From positions 1-35,851 of IMG/VR virus record IMGVR_UViG_3300030419_000739: a stretch of 35,851 nt of DNA; one strand, written 5' to 3'. The notes beneath the pieces were generated by a model. The model did no database searches. It saw only the letters and a list, made by a program, of their open reading frames with translations, and was not told the DNA's origin. How positions within the stretch are numbered: the stretch's first letter is position 1; each line of letters opens with the position of its first letter. The translations under genes were made by a program, and so were the position numbers. The DNA is from a virus. Positions 22,153 through 31,224 of the stretch are shown piece by piece.

Positions 22153-23058
22153 ATGGCAGCAGTAAGCACACTTGTAGATAGAATATATAGAGATTTTTTA
22201 AACAAACCAGATGATTTATCTGCGTTTTCTCGTTTAGATGGAGCTATGTCAGATACAACAGGTACAACACTTACCTACGAATCTGGTTTATTTTCATCTG
22301 AAGAAGAAAACTTGTTAGGTAACGGAGCATTAGTAGAAGTAGATCAAGAGCTTATGCTTGTTACTGCTGCAAATACATCAACTAGAACACTTACAGTATC
22401 AAGAGGTTATGCAGGTACAACTGCTGCAACACACGCAGATCAAACTAATGTTTTTATAAACCCTACTTTTCCTCGTAAATCTGTGTTTGATGCAGTAGCA
22501 GATAACATAGTTAGGTTATATCCAAGTCTTTATAATGTAACAACTACCAATGTAACATCTAACAGTACATACCAAGAAGTACCTGCTAGTACAGTAGAAA
22601 TACTTACTTCATATGTACAAAACGCAACAGGTGATAAATACACTTCTGCTGGTATAGAACTTCTTAGAGATTTTCCACCATCAAGTACAAATACTGCTGT
22701 ACAGTTTTACAATACATCTACTGGCAAGACTGTACATTTAGTTATAAAAAGAAAATTTGTTAGACCTACTTCAGAAACTGTAGATTTAGCTACTGACTGT
22801 CTTATATCAGATGAGTATGAGCAGATAGTTATGGTTGGTGCTGTAGCTGACATTGTAGGTGCTACAGATGTAGATGCCTCAACACAAGAATTTATTACAG
22901 AGAAACTAGCTGCTGAAAGTTACCCAGTAGGATCAGGAGAAAGACTTAGAAATGCACTACTTAGACTTAGGTCATTGTTAATAGATGAAGCAAGAGGGAA
23001 CTTGCGTTCTTTATATCCTGCTCCTGTATCAATAATGAACATAAACTATAGTGCATAA
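22153..23058 (+). CDS. Head-tail adaptor or connector protein (probable)
   Basis: A 301-residue protein directly after the capsid gene. It starts MAAVSTLVDRIYRDFLNKPD, has a beta-rich central part with LVEVDQELMLVTAANTSTRTLTVSRGYAGT, and a helical end (ERLRNALLRLRSLLIDEARG). The ELMLVT...R...VSRG pattern resembles a small beta domain found in phage adaptor and baseplate-like proteins. Position and size fit a head-tail adaptor between portal and tail nozzle. The identification rests mainly on context. Confidence 0.55.
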   Translation: MAAVSTLVDRIYRDFLNKPDDLSAFSRLDGAMSDTTGTTLTYESGLFSSEEENLLGNGALVEVDQELMLVTAANTSTRTLTVSRGYAGTTAATHADQTNVFINPTFPRKSVFDAVADNIVRLYPSLYNVTTTNVTSNSTYQEVPASTVEILTSYVQNATGDKYTSAGIELLRDFPPSSTNTAVQFYNTSTGKTVHLVIKRKFVRPTSETVDLATDCLISDEYEQIVMVGAVADIVGATDVDASTQEFITEKLAAESYPVGSGERLRNALLRLRSLLIDEARGNLRSLYPAPVSIMNINYSA

Positions 23059-24974
23059 TGGCAGTATTACCTTCACCTAGCAATACATCTGCACCTGAAT
23101 CACAAGGTTTTGAAGCTAACTTAGATGATTTATTTTTAAGATTTGCTGTAGGTCCTGGTAGGCAGATGAATATAAATACTGCTCCACTACAGGCACAAGC
23201 TATACAGACATCAGAAACACCAGAAGATTTCCAACAGGAGTTTGGTCAGATATTTTCTAGGACAGACTTTGCAGGTGGTAGTGGTTTAGACAAAGCACAT
23301 AAAAGAAATGCAGGTCCTAATGACTTCCAAAGATATTGGGATAGCAAAGGTATTGATGTATTTAGTGGTAAGCAAGTAGGACAGGAATACAAAGTATCAC
23401 TACTACACGATACAGATGAAGTACAAAGCACAACAGGAACAAACTTGTATATGCAGGAAATGAGTGGTTCTATATTTTTTGCAGATGGTGCTGTGTTAAA
23501 AAGGATTGATTCGCCATTAGATGCTAGTCCAACTGTAACATCTGAAACTGCACCTAGTGCAGGGAATGATATTACAGGTATGGCTGTCTTAGGAACAAGG
23601 CTATACCTAGTTGCTAATGGTGCTATTTATGTAAGAACAGGTGCTTCTACATACAGCACACATAACAGTCACAAGACCTTTAGCAAAATATGGTCTATGA
23701 AAGGTCGTATTGTTGCTAGTGATACTTCTGGTGATTTGTATGAAGTACCTGATAGCAGTAACCCTACAACTATGAAAACATTACCTACTGGCACAGAGTG
23801 GACAGACTTAGCAGATGGTGGTGCAGTTGTGTTAGCTTGTGCAACAGATGGATATATATATTCTTTTGCAGATGTATCATCATCACTTACGCTAAAAGGA
23901 CAGACTTTTGTGGAAGGTGAAGTACCTAATGCAATAGATGCAGCACAAGGTTTAATATTTTATGGTACATATCAAAATACTGCTAGTGGTAAGATTGGCA
24001 GATTGTACACAGCAGAGATAACAAATGCTAATAGTTTGTATGTCTTAGTTAATGCACAATTACTAAAACAATGGGGTGATGGTACAACAACACTTAATCA
24101 AGCACCATACAGAATTATATCTACTAGAGATAGTATTTATACAGGCATAGTAGATAGTGCGAGTAAAACTAATCTGTGGCGATATTACTTACCAACAGGT
24201 GGTATAGCCAGAGATGTAGAGTTTGCAGAAAGTGGCATAGTAGAAGGTATAGCAGTATTCTCTGACAGAATATTTGCAACTGTATCAGGTGGTGGACTAT
24301 ATAGAGAAAGTACAAACTATGTATCTACTGGTTACATTATTACACCTCTTGCAGATTTTTTTACATCAGAAAAGAAACAATGGGTAGGAGCAAAACTAAA
24401 TACAAATGTAGTATCTTCAGGATCAGTAAAGTTATTTACATCTACTATTGCTGCTGATATAAACAATCCTTCTGCTGCAACTTGGGCAGAGCAAGTATCT
24501 ATATTTTCTGGTACAGGTGGTGATGAGGAAGTTATGACACTTGTAGATGGTAGATGGATTGCAGGTAAAATAGAAATAAATACAGATGATGTTACACAGA
24601 CACCAGAAATGTTGTCATTTGCTATTAGAGGTTTCCAGCTTGTTAATGACTTGGTAGTAGATATGCCTATAAATATATCTGACCAGATAGAAAGACCATT
24701 TAGAAAAGCAATACGAGTACAAGGTCAAGGAGATTTAGTGTACCAAGCACTTCGTAACAAAGAAGGTAAGAATGTGCAATTAGAGATATTTAGACCAGAT
24801 ACATTATTACGAGGTATAATAGAAAATGTTAGTAGTCCTATAGAAGAAATTAGTCCTAGAGGGTCTGTAACAATGTATTGTTTGGTAAGATTTAGAGGTA
24901 GTAAAGTAGTACAAACTTCAACATCTGGAGTAGGATTAGGAATAGAACTATTAGGAGTAGGTAGATTAGGATAG
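23058..24974 (+). CDS. Tail protein, probable nozzle/beta-propeller, 638 aa
   Basis: A 638-residue beta-rich protein. Residues 130-430 contain repeating segments of the form GxIYxRxG/GTRLYLVANGAIYVRTG, ...GRIVASDTSGDLYEV, ...DGYIYSFADV, ...DRIFATVSGGGLYRES, the look of a beta-propeller. The C-terminal part (450-620) is another beta domain. In short-tailed phages such a protein, coming after the adaptor, is the tail nozzle; in long-tailed phages similar ones are minor tail proteins. It is coupled to the previous gene by TAATG. Podovirus nozzle is favoured because no tube or tape-measure genes are seen. Confidence 0.6.
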   Translation: MAVLPSPSNTSAPESQGFEANLDDLFLRFAVGPGRQMNINTAPLQAQAIQTSETPEDFQQEFGQIFSRTDFAGGSGLDKAHKRNAGPNDFQRYWDSKGIDVFSGKQVGQEYKVSLLHDTDEVQSTTGTNLYMQEMSGSIFFADGAVLKRIDSPLDASPTVTSETAPSAGNDITGMAVLGTRLYLVANGAIYVRTGASTYSTHNSHKTFSKIWSMKGRIVASDTSGDLYEVPDSSNPTTMKTLPTGTEWTDLADGGAVVLACATDGYIYSFADVSSSLTLKGQTFVEGEVPNAIDAAQGLIFYGTYQNTASGKIGRLYTAEITNANSLYVLVNAQLLKQWGDGTTTLNQAPYRIISTRDSIYTGIVDSASKTNLWRYYLPTGGIARDVEFAESGIVEGIAVFSDRIFATVSGGGLYRESTNYVSTGYIITPLADFFTSEKKQWVGAKLNTNVVSSGSVKLFTSTIAADINNPSAATWAEQVSIFSGTGGDEEVMTLVDGRWIAGKIEINTDDVTQTPEMLSFAIRGFQLVNDLVVDMPINISDQIERPFRKAIRVQGQGDLVYQALRNKEGKNVQLEIFRPDTLLRGIIENVSSPIEEISPRGSVTMYCLVRFRGSKVVQTSTSGVGLGIELLGVGRLG

Positions 24975-24975
24975 A

Positions 24976-26838
24976 ATGACAGCACAAGAAACTAACTTAT
25001 TAAATGCGTTTGAAACAACTTTAACAGGTACTATTGGTGCATCTGATTTAACTTTTACAGTAAACTCTGTAACAGATTCAGCTTCTAATACACTTGCTGC
25101 TCCTTGTTATTTAATTTTAAACCCAGATAGTGCAACAAATAGAGAGGTTGTACAAGTTACATCTATAAATGCAGGTACTAAAACACTTACATTAGACAAC
25201 ATAAACAAAAGATATTTAACAGGATCAGCAGCTACTTCAGGTTTATCACACGCTTCAGGTTCTGTAGTTCGTATGTCGCCTGTACAACAGCACATAGAGG
25301 ACATAAATGACAGAGTAGATACCATAATTAACGAAGCTGGTACAGCAGTAAACACATCATTATTTTTAGATGAAGATGATATGTCATCTAACTCTGCTAC
25401 CAAAGGTGTAACACAGCAATCAGTTAAAGCATATGTAGATACACAACTTACAGCAGAGGACTTAGATATATCTGCTGATAGTGGTAGCAACATAGCTATT
25501 GATTTAGATTCAGAAGTGTTAGATTTAGAAGGTGGCACAGGTATAGATACCACTACAGGTACAAACAAAGTTACCTTTGCAATAGATAGCACAGTAGCAA
25601 CTCTTACTGGATCACAAGCATTAACAAACAAAACTATAGATGTAGATAGCAACACAGTATCTAACATTGAAGTAGATAACTTAAAGTCTGGTGTACTAGA
25701 TACAGACTTATCATCTGTTAGTGGTAGTGATGACACATTAGCTTCTGCAAAAGCAATTAAGACTTATGTAGATACACAAATTACTGCTGAAGATTTAGAT
25801 GTAACAGCAGATAGTGGTGGTCCAATATCTATTGATTTAGATTCTGAAACATTAGATATTGCAGGTGGTACAGGTATAACTACTACAGCTAGTGGTAATG
25901 AAATTAGTATTGCTATAGATTCAACTGTAGTTACAGAAAGTTCTACAGATACACTAACAAACAAAACTATAGATGCAGATGGCACAGGTAACAGTATTAC
26001 AAACATAGAAGATGCTAATATAAAATCTGCTGCTGCAATAGATGCAAGTAAGATTGCAGATGGAAGTGTTAGCAACGCAGAGTTTCAAAGACTTGATGGC
26101 GTAACTTCAGATATACAAACACAACTAGATGGTAAACAAGCATCAGGTTCTTACATAACTGCAAGTAGTACAGACACTCTTACTAATAAAACTATTGATG
26201 CAGATGGTACTGGTAACTCAATAACAAATATAGAAGATGCAAATATAAAAGCATCTGCTGCTATTGATGCTTCTAAAATTGCTGATGGTTCAGTAAGTAA
26301 TGCAGAGTTTCAAAGATTAGATGGTGTTACATCAGACATACAAACACAATTAGATGCTAAAGGTGTAGGAGATATAACAGCAGTTAATACAGCAGCAAAC
26401 TCTGGTTTAGCTGGTGGTGCTACAAGTGGTGATGCAAGTCTTACAGTTGATCCATCTAACTTAACAGATGGTACAGGTATAACTGTAGATACATCTAATG
26501 ACTTCTTAATTATGGAAGATGTTACAGATGGTACAGTTTACAAAGTCAACCCAGACCAGATAGCATCTGGTTCTGCAAATCAATTAGCAGCAGGAGATTC
26601 AGACTTTACACTTACAGATACAGGAACAGCTACAGGCATTCATTATGAATTAGACAATGTAGATACTGCTGACTGGAATCAAGGTGGTATTGCATTAACA
26701 GCAGCAGGTGGAATGTTTAGACATAATCAAACACAATCCTCTACATTTACAATAGCTGCAACAGAGGGTACAGTAATGGCAGGACCTATTACAATAACAG
26801 GTACAGTTACAAATGCTGGTACAATGGTAATACTATGA
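24976..26838 (+). CDS. Tail fibre protein with internal repeats, 620 aa
   Basis: A 620-residue Ser/Thr/Asp/Asn-rich fibre. Residues 1-110 look like the attachment domain, with LTFTVNSVTDSASNTLAAPC and a NREVVQVTSINAGTKTLTL strand, similar to the adaptor gene's ELMLVT...R...TLTVSRG. The shaft has repeats of KAYVDTQLTAEDLDI and LTNKTIDADGTGNSITNIED types, common in fibres of marine phages; two copies of about 65 residues (nt 25933-26160 and 26164-26358) are almost identical in protein. The end has QTQSSTFTIAATEGTVMAGPI. It binds the host surface or connects receptor-binding tips. Its stop overlaps the next start (ATGA). Confidence 0.85.
   Translation: MTAQETNLLNAFETTLTGTIGASDLTFTVNSVTDSASNTLAAPCYLILNPDSATNREVVQVTSINAGTKTLTLDNINKRYLTGSAATSGLSHASGSVVRMSPVQQHIEDINDRVDTIINEAGTAVNTSLFLDEDDMSSNSATKGVTQQSVKAYVDTQLTAEDLDISADSGSNIAIDLDSEVLDLEGGTGIDTTTGTNKVTFAIDSTVATLTGSQALTNKTIDVDSNTVSNIEVDNLKSGVLDTDLSSVSGSDDTLASAKAIKTYVDTQITAEDLDVTADSGGPISIDLDSETLDIAGGTGITTTASGNEISIAIDSTVVTESSTDTLTNKTIDADGTGNSITNIEDANIKSAAAIDASKIADGSVSNAEFQRLDGVTSDIQTQLDGKQASGSYITASSTDTLTNKTIDADGTGNSITNIEDANIKASAAIDASKIADGSVSNAEFQRLDGVTSDIQTQLDAKGVGDITAVNTAANSGLAGGATSGDASLTVDPSNLTDGTGITVDTSNDFLIMEDVTDGTVYKVNPDQIASGSANQLAAGDSDFTLTDTGTATGIHYELDNVDTADWNQGGIALTAAGGMFRHNQTQSSTFTIAATEGTVMAGPITITGTVTNAGTMVIL
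25933..26358 (+). repeat. Protein-level tandem repeat with divergent codons
   Basis: Two consecutive modules encode nearly the same 65 residues (SSTDTLTNKTIDADGTGN ... RLDGVTSDIQTQLD) but use different synonymous codons at many positions. The only clear protein differences are KSAAAIDAS versus KASAAIDAS and the module ends. Confidence 0.85.
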
Positions 26839-27398
26839 GTGAAATACAAGTAAACACAATCAATGAATATACAGGTGCAAATGGTGTAACCATTGATAGC
26901 TTTCAAGTAAAAGATGGTGGAATACTAGCTGCTAGTGGAGTACCTTTACAAGTTGTTACTTACTCTGATGTTATTACAGCAGCTAATACAATTACTAGCA
27001 CCAGTTATACAGACATAGAACAAAGTTCAGGTACAAAATTAGAAATAAAAATTACTCCAAAACAATCTGACAGTAAAATTTTATGTATTGCATCAGCTCA
27101 AACTTATCACGAATACGCAGGACAAGTTGCTGTTGTAAGAGCATTAAGAGATATTAGTGGGGGTACATCTGACACACAAGTAAGTCAATATAGATTTAGA
27201 GATGAAGATACTCCTGATAATTACAACATAAATTTTCCTATATCTTACAATTTTGTAGATACACCAAATACTACATCAGAAGTTACTTATCATTTCCAAG
27301 CAAAAGTTTCATCTACATCATCAGAATTTTTTTGGGGAGTAGCTGACACAAGTCTTGGAAACTCACAAACTTTTGTTCTTTGGGAGATAGGAGTATAA
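26835..27398 (+). CDS. Fibre tip / receptor-binding protein 1, 187 aa
   Basis: The 187-residue protein has an N-terminal module SEIQVNTINEYTGANGVTID then KDGGILA, nearly the same as the start of the gene at 28151. The rest is beta-rich with a jelly-roll-like pattern (IKITPKQSDSKILCIASAQT; VTYHFQAKVSSTSSEFFWGV), reminiscent of C1q-like or other trimeric phage tips. The shared start is the known sort of fibre-attachment sequence, so this is a probable receptor-binding tip. Coupled to the fibre gene by ATGA. Confidence 0.65.
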   Translation: MSEIQVNTINEYTGANGVTIDSFQVKDGGILAASGVPLQVVTYSDVITAANTITSTSYTDIEQSSGTKLEIKITPKQSDSKILCIASAQTYHEYAGQVAVVRALRDISGGTSDTQVSQYRFRDEDTPDNYNINFPISYNFVDTPNTTSEVTYHFQAKVSSTSSEFFWGVADTSLGNSQTFVLWEIGV

Positions 27399-27947
27399 AT
27401 GCCAGGTAGTATAAAAATAGATGATGGAAGTGGTAACTATACCATATTAACTAACGCAGGTTCGTTAGGTTCAGACAAAACAATTACTATTCCTAATCTT
27501 ACAGGAACTGTAGGTGTTCCTGAAACAGGAACTTGGACTGCAACTATTGAATATAGTACAACCCTTACTGAAACATCTAGTTGGAGTACCACAACACTCA
27601 CAGGTAATTATTTTAAAATTGGTAAATGGTATAGATGTTCTATACCAAGTATAAGTAGGTCAACTATGGGTTTGTCTGCTGATTTTATAGTCAATTCAGT
27701 TTCATTACCTGCCACTACAGCTTCTACTAATAGAACTGTTGCAGGTGTAGATGGTTATAGCTTGGGTGCAAGATATAACACCACTATCTTAGATGACCCA
27801 CAACTTTTAGTAGCTTGTGGTGGTAGTGCTACAAAAATTACTACTAAAGGATTAGATATGAGTAATGGTGGCTCTGGATTTTTATATTGCACAGATACAG
27901 GTAGTGCAGGTAATTTACATTTGCATTGGGATTTTGTAGGAGCATAA
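27399..27947 (+). CDS. Fibre tip / receptor-binding protein 2, 182 aa
   Basis: The 182-residue protein opens with SIKIDDGSGNYTILTNAGSL then GSDKTITIPNLTGTVG, a module that is common in marine phage fibres and differs from that of the neighbours. The body is beta-rich, with Thr/Ser-rich strands, a GNYFKIGKWYRCSIPS segment and several Gly-rich loops. It starts immediately after the previous stop and its stop overlaps the next start (TAATG). Probably an alternative or additional tip. Confidence 0.6.
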   Translation: MPGSIKIDDGSGNYTILTNAGSLGSDKTITIPNLTGTVGVPETGTWTATIEYSTTLTETSSWSTTTLTGNYFKIGKWYRCSIPSISRSTMGLSADFIVNSVSLPATTASTNRTVAGVDGYSLGARYNTTILDDPQLLVACGGSATKITTKGLDMSNGGSGFLYCTDTGSAGNLHLHWDFVGA

Positions 27948-28147
27948 TGATTTACGAAATTTTATCAGAATATAAGCATATAAATACAACAGATGAAAGT
28001 GGACACAAAGCTGTCTATACACCTGATATGGATGTATCTGAAGAAAGTCAAGAAATACAAGATTTAGCTAGTGAACATTGGACACAAGAAATTAAAGATG
28101 CTTGGGCTAATAAATTATCTAGTGAAGAAAATATAGGTATAGGATAG
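27947..28147 (+). CDS. Small acidic protein in the fibre region, 66 aa
   Basis: The 66-residue protein MIYEILSEYKHINTTDESGH ... has an acidic helical core (SEESQEIQDLASEHW, then TQEIKDAWANKL). AGGAG precedes ATG 27947. The frame is open a little further upstream, inside the previous gene, but the ribosome-binding site and TAATG overlap favour this start. Small acidic proteins next to fibres are often assembly chaperones, which is a possibility here without direct evidence. Confidence 0.65.
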   Translation: MIYEILSEYKHINTTDESGHKAVYTPDMDVSEESQEIQDLASEHWTQEIKDAWANKLSSEENIGIG

Positions 28148-28150
28148 ATT

Positions 28151-28723
28151 ATGGCAAGTGAAATAAAAGTAGATACAATATCAGAAAAGACTTCTGCTAA
28201 TGGTGTAACTATTGATGGTGTAAATATTAAAGATGGAAAAGTAGGTGGTGGATATACTATAACAGAGGCAGATCAATGGAGATTAACTGCTAATATTACA
28301 AATACAAATGCTGATATTACTTCTAACTTAGAAAGAATTGATACAGCACCACAAGGATATTTGGGTACAGGTATGTCAGAAAGCTCTGGAATATTTACAT
28401 TTCCTAGTACAGGTATTTGGCAAGTTACTGTAAATGCACAGATTGATGCTTCTGATAATGACAATACCTTACAAGTTTATACTTATGGAACTACAGATAA
28501 TTTTAGTTCAGAAGTTATTTTGGCTAAAGTAAGAGAAAGTAACAGAGGTAGTGGTGCAGGTGGTAATGCTTCAGGAAGTTCACAAACTTTAATAGATGTA
28601 ACAGACACGAGTAATATTAAAGTAAAATTTGGAACTGTTAGTTTTGGAGATGATGATAGTCTTATAGGTAGTTCTACAATAAATGAAACAACATTTACAT
28701 TTATTAGACTAGGAGATACATAA
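28151..28723 (+). CDS. Fibre tip / receptor-binding protein 3, 190 aa
   Basis: The 190-residue protein starts with SEIKVDTISEKTSANGVTID and then NIKDGKVGG, a paralogue of the start of the gene at 26835, showing a shared attachment module with different tips. The body is a beta sandwich pattern: GIFTFPSTGIWQVTVNAQID, NDNTLQVYTYG, SNIKVKFGTVSFG, NETTFTFIRLGD, typical of C1q/TNF-like tips with FPxxGxWxV. It is the last fibre gene; 35 bases without gene follow. Confidence 0.7.
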   Translation: MASEIKVDTISEKTSANGVTIDGVNIKDGKVGGGYTITEADQWRLTANITNTNADITSNLERIDTAPQGYLGTGMSESSGIFTFPSTGIWQVTVNAQIDASDNDNTLQVYTYGTTDNFSSEVILAKVRESNRGSGAGGNASGSSQTLIDVTDTSNIKVKFGTVSFGDDDSLIGSSTINETTFTFIRLGDT

Positions 28724-28758
28724 ACCTTAATAAATAATCCTATGATACAATCGTATGT

Positions 28759-28902
28759 ATGGACTTCATTATTATATTTGCATTAGGTTATTGTTTTAGA
28801 GATTTTACTTCGTATCTAAAAAACTTAGTTAATTATCAACAACTAACAATAGATGATTGGGATACAGAATTTGAGGAATGGAGTTCTGATGACTTACCCT
28901 AA
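28759..28902 (+). CDS. Small membrane-associated protein, 47 aa
   Basis: A 47-residue protein with a short hydrophobic N-terminus (MDFIIIFALGYCF), a middle with aromatic residues and an acidic C-terminus (DDWDTEFEEWSSDDLP). No ribosome-binding site is clear, but TATGAT/TACAAT boxes just upstream could make a leaderless transcript. It overlaps the next gene by 14 bases and supplies its GGAG. It begins the lysis/surface region. Confidence 0.5.
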   Translation: MDFIIIFALGYCFRDFTSYLKNLVNYQQLTIDDWDTEFEEWSSDDLP

Positions 28903-29080
28903 CGGCAACGGCTTTACACAAAAAGAAATGTTGAATCTTATATTGGAAGGACAACAGGATATAAACAAACGCATAGATGAATTACACGAAAAGGTTAATC
29001 AAAAGATTTCAAGACAAGAACTAAGTGGGTGGCTTGTAGCTATCTCTGCGTTGGTGGTGCTTATAAATAACTTAATGTAA
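28889..29080 (+). CDS. Tail-anchored coiled-coil membrane protein, 63 aa
   Basis: The 63-residue protein (MTYPNGNGFTQKEMLNLILE ...) has a helical coiled-coil part (GQQDINKRIDELHEKVNQKI) and a C-terminal membrane segment (LSGWLVAISALVVLINNLM). This layout is like small BhlA/UviB-type holins and like accessory lysis proteins. GGAG precedes ATG 28889; extending the frame upstream would overlap the preceding gene. Its stop overlaps the next start (TAATG). Lysis role inferred. Confidence 0.6.
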   Translation: MTYPNGNGFTQKEMLNLILEGQQDINKRIDELHEKVNQKISRQELSGWLVAISALVVLINNLM

Positions 29081-31035
29081 TGTTTCGTTTGTTACTGTCT
29101 GTCCTTTTACTAATACCACTACCCTTACTCGCTAATGAAACAGAAGCTACTGTTACAGAAACATTTAACGATCAGCAGATAAACACAGATATAGATATAT
29201 TGTATGGTGGAAACGACACAGAAGTAACTGCTGCGACTACTGCATCTCCTGAATGTGCAAGTACAGAGGTAGCAGGAAGTATAGGCATAGAAGATTTAGA
29301 TTGTTTTGGTTCAGAATACTTTAGTCTAAACAGACACGCATTAGGTATAAGAGGTAGTGGCGATAGTATCACTATTGCATTTCCTAATGAACCATACGAA
29401 GTAGGTTTTCAATATGGTGCTACAGATGTAGATACTATATCAGGTACTGTGTACTACGACAATGGTGCATCTGAAACATTTACACTAGACCAACACACAG
29501 ATTACACAACTGTATTGTCTAAGTCCTGGACAGTTGCAGAAGGTGTAGATACTTTTATTACAGAGATAGTTATTAATGGATTGACAGGAGAAAACCCTGA
29601 CTGGTACTTGATAGATAATATATACTATAAGTATGATAATGTACCTACTACAACGACATCTAGTACGACAACAACTACCACCACAACAACGACTACTACC
29701 ACGACTACAACGCTACCTAAAGCAGAAGATGTCGTGGAAGATGGTATTACTACCTATCTTGCTTGGGATAAAAATGGTTGTGAACACCCTAATAACCCAC
29801 TTTCGTACAAACAATACCTTGAAGCAGTAGAAAGTGGAGATTGGTTTGGTTATCAAAGTGGTGATTGCTCTGTTATACCTGATGTTGTTACTATTGTTAT
29901 CGCAGAGGAAGAACAGGAGATAGAAGAAGATGAAATACTTGAAGAAGATATGGAACTTGATGGACTTGATGATCTGGAATTACCAGAGGAAGAAGTCATT
30001 GAGGAACTTAGTGAAGAAGAAATAGCTGCAATAGAAGCAGAGATAAAAGCAGAAGAAGAAAAGCTAATCCAAGAACAGCTTGATGCTGAAGAAGAAATAC
30101 TTATACTAGAAGAACTAGAAGATAGTGTAATCATACTAGAAGATTTAACAGAGGAAGAACTAGAAGAATTTGTAGATGTTATACAAGAAATAGAAGATAC
30201 TATTGAAATTATAGAGATTATAGAGGAAGTCATAGAGTTAGACATACCTGAAGATATAATTGTAATAGAGATAGAGGAAGATGAGGTTATAGAAGATGAC
30301 ATTGTTATTGTGGTGGAAGATGAAGAAGTTGATGAGGAAGTTTTGGTTGAGCCAGTACAGGAAGATGTTGAGGAGAAACCTAGAGAAGAACTTTCTAAGG
30401 AAGAAATCGTTGAAGAACTTGTTGAAGTTGAAGAAGTCATTGAGGAAATTATAGAGATAGAGATTGTTGAAGAAGATTTAACAGAGGAAGAAATAGAAGA
30501 AGTTATTGAGGAGTATGTAGAGGAACTAGAAACAGAGGAAGTTATAGAAGTTCTTGAAGAAGTCAATGATGTTGGTGTACAGAATTTAGAAGAAGTGTCA
30601 GAAGAAGTCCAGGAAGTTATCCAGGCAGTAGTAGAGGAAGCTATAGAAGATGTTGAAGAACTTACAGAGGAACAGGTAGAAGTTGTAGCAGAAGTATTAC
30701 AGGTAGAAACAGAAGATGTTGAGATTATTGCTGAAGCTGTAAAAGAAGATGAGGTGGTAGCAGAGGCAGTAGAAGAATATGTAGAGAGAGCAGTAGAGAA
30801 CGCTAATGTAGAGGATTACACACTTGCTGATGTTGTTACAGAGGTACAGTATGAAGCATTTTTAGAAAATCCAATAGAAGTATTAGTAGATTTTGACAAT
30901 ATAACAGAGATAAATATATCAAACATATCTAATGATATGACACAAGATCAGAAAGAAAAAGCACAGGAAGTCGTAGTTCCTGTAATCTTGACTAGAATAG
31001 CTAGTATGGCTGCGTTTATATTTAGGAGAAGCTAA
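29080..31035 (+). CDS. Exported poly-Thr/Glu-rich surface protein, 651 aa
   Basis: It begins with a signal peptide (MFRLLLSVLLLIPLPLLANE). Residues 20-185 are a folded beta-rich domain with several Cys (SPECASTEVAGSIGIEDLDC; YEVGFQYGATDVD). A linker of almost unbroken threonine (about 190-212) leads to a small Cys/Trp domain (TYLAWDKNGCEHP ... YQSGDC). Residues 270-620 are extremely rich in Glu, Val and Ile (repeats such as EEVIEEIIEIE). A C-terminal hydrophobic segment ending RIASMAAFIFRRS could anchor it in the membrane. Poly-Thr linkers before small domains are common in actinobacterial surface proteins. A virus-encoded envelope protein of the infected cell is the likely product; attachment, immunity or lysis control are all possible. 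Confidence 0.65.
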   Translation: MFRLLLSVLLLIPLPLLANETEATVTETFNDQQINTDIDILYGGNDTEVTAATTASPECASTEVAGSIGIEDLDCFGSEYFSLNRHALGIRGSGDSITIAFPNEPYEVGFQYGATDVDTISGTVYYDNGASETFTLDQHTDYTTVLSKSWTVAEGVDTFITEIVINGLTGENPDWYLIDNIYYKYDNVPTTTTSSTTTTTTTTTTTTTTTTLPKAEDVVEDGITTYLAWDKNGCEHPNNPLSYKQYLEAVESGDWFGYQSGDCSVIPDVVTIVIAEEEQEIEEDEILEEDMELDGLDDLELPEEEVIEELSEEEIAAIEAEIKAEEEKLIQEQLDAEEEILILEELEDSVIILEDLTEEELEEFVDVIQEIEDTIEIIEIIEEVIELDIPEDIIVIEIEEDEVIEDDIVIVVEDEEVDEEVLVEPVQEDVEEKPREELSKEEIVEELVEVEEVIEEIIEIEIVEEDLTEEEIEEVIEEYVEELETEEVIEVLEEVNDVGVQNLEEVSEEVQEVIQAVVEEAIEDVEELTEEQVEVVAEVLQVETEDVEIIAEAVKEDEVVAEAVEEYVERAVENANVEDYTLADVVTEVQYEAFLENPIEVLVDFDNITEINISNISNDMTQDQKEKAQEVVVPVILTRIASMAAFIFRRS

Positions 31036-31223
31036 TGATTAAGAAATTATGGTCTTGGTTTGTACAAGCAATTAAAGAAACACTAAATCTTAGTTGGACT
31101 TTAGTTGGTTTAGTTATTGCAACACTTACACTAACTGGTTCTGCCCAGCAAATCACAGGTTTAGCGACTATAATTACTTTAGGCATATGGTTATTGACCA
31201 TAGGTTTTAGAAAAGGAGAGTAA
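31035..31223 (+). CDS. Two-helix membrane protein, holin-like, 62 aa
   Basis: The 62-residue protein starts MIKKLWSWFVQAIKETLNL and has two hydrophobic segments (SWTLVGLVIATLTLTG and ITGLATIITLGIWLLTIGF), then a short basic end RKGE. Length and topology fit a small holin or antiholin; the region also has a second holin at 31915. Coupled by TAATG to the large exported protein. Its last codons carry the AAAGGAG of the next micropeptide. Confidence 0.6.
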   Translation: MIKKLWSWFVQAIKETLNLSWTLVGLVIATLTLTGSAQQITGLATIITLGIWLLTIGFRKGE

Positions 31224-31224
31224 T

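Noticed and set aside
25107-25736. Minus-strand frame of 209 residues opposite the fibre gene
   Set aside because: Open only because of the repetitive codons of the fibre shaft; no start signal or family.
29853-30566. Minus-strand frame of 237 residues, almost all Ser/Thr/Ile
   Set aside because: It is the antisense of the Glu/Val/Ile-rich tract; the repeated codons keep the frame open by composition alone.
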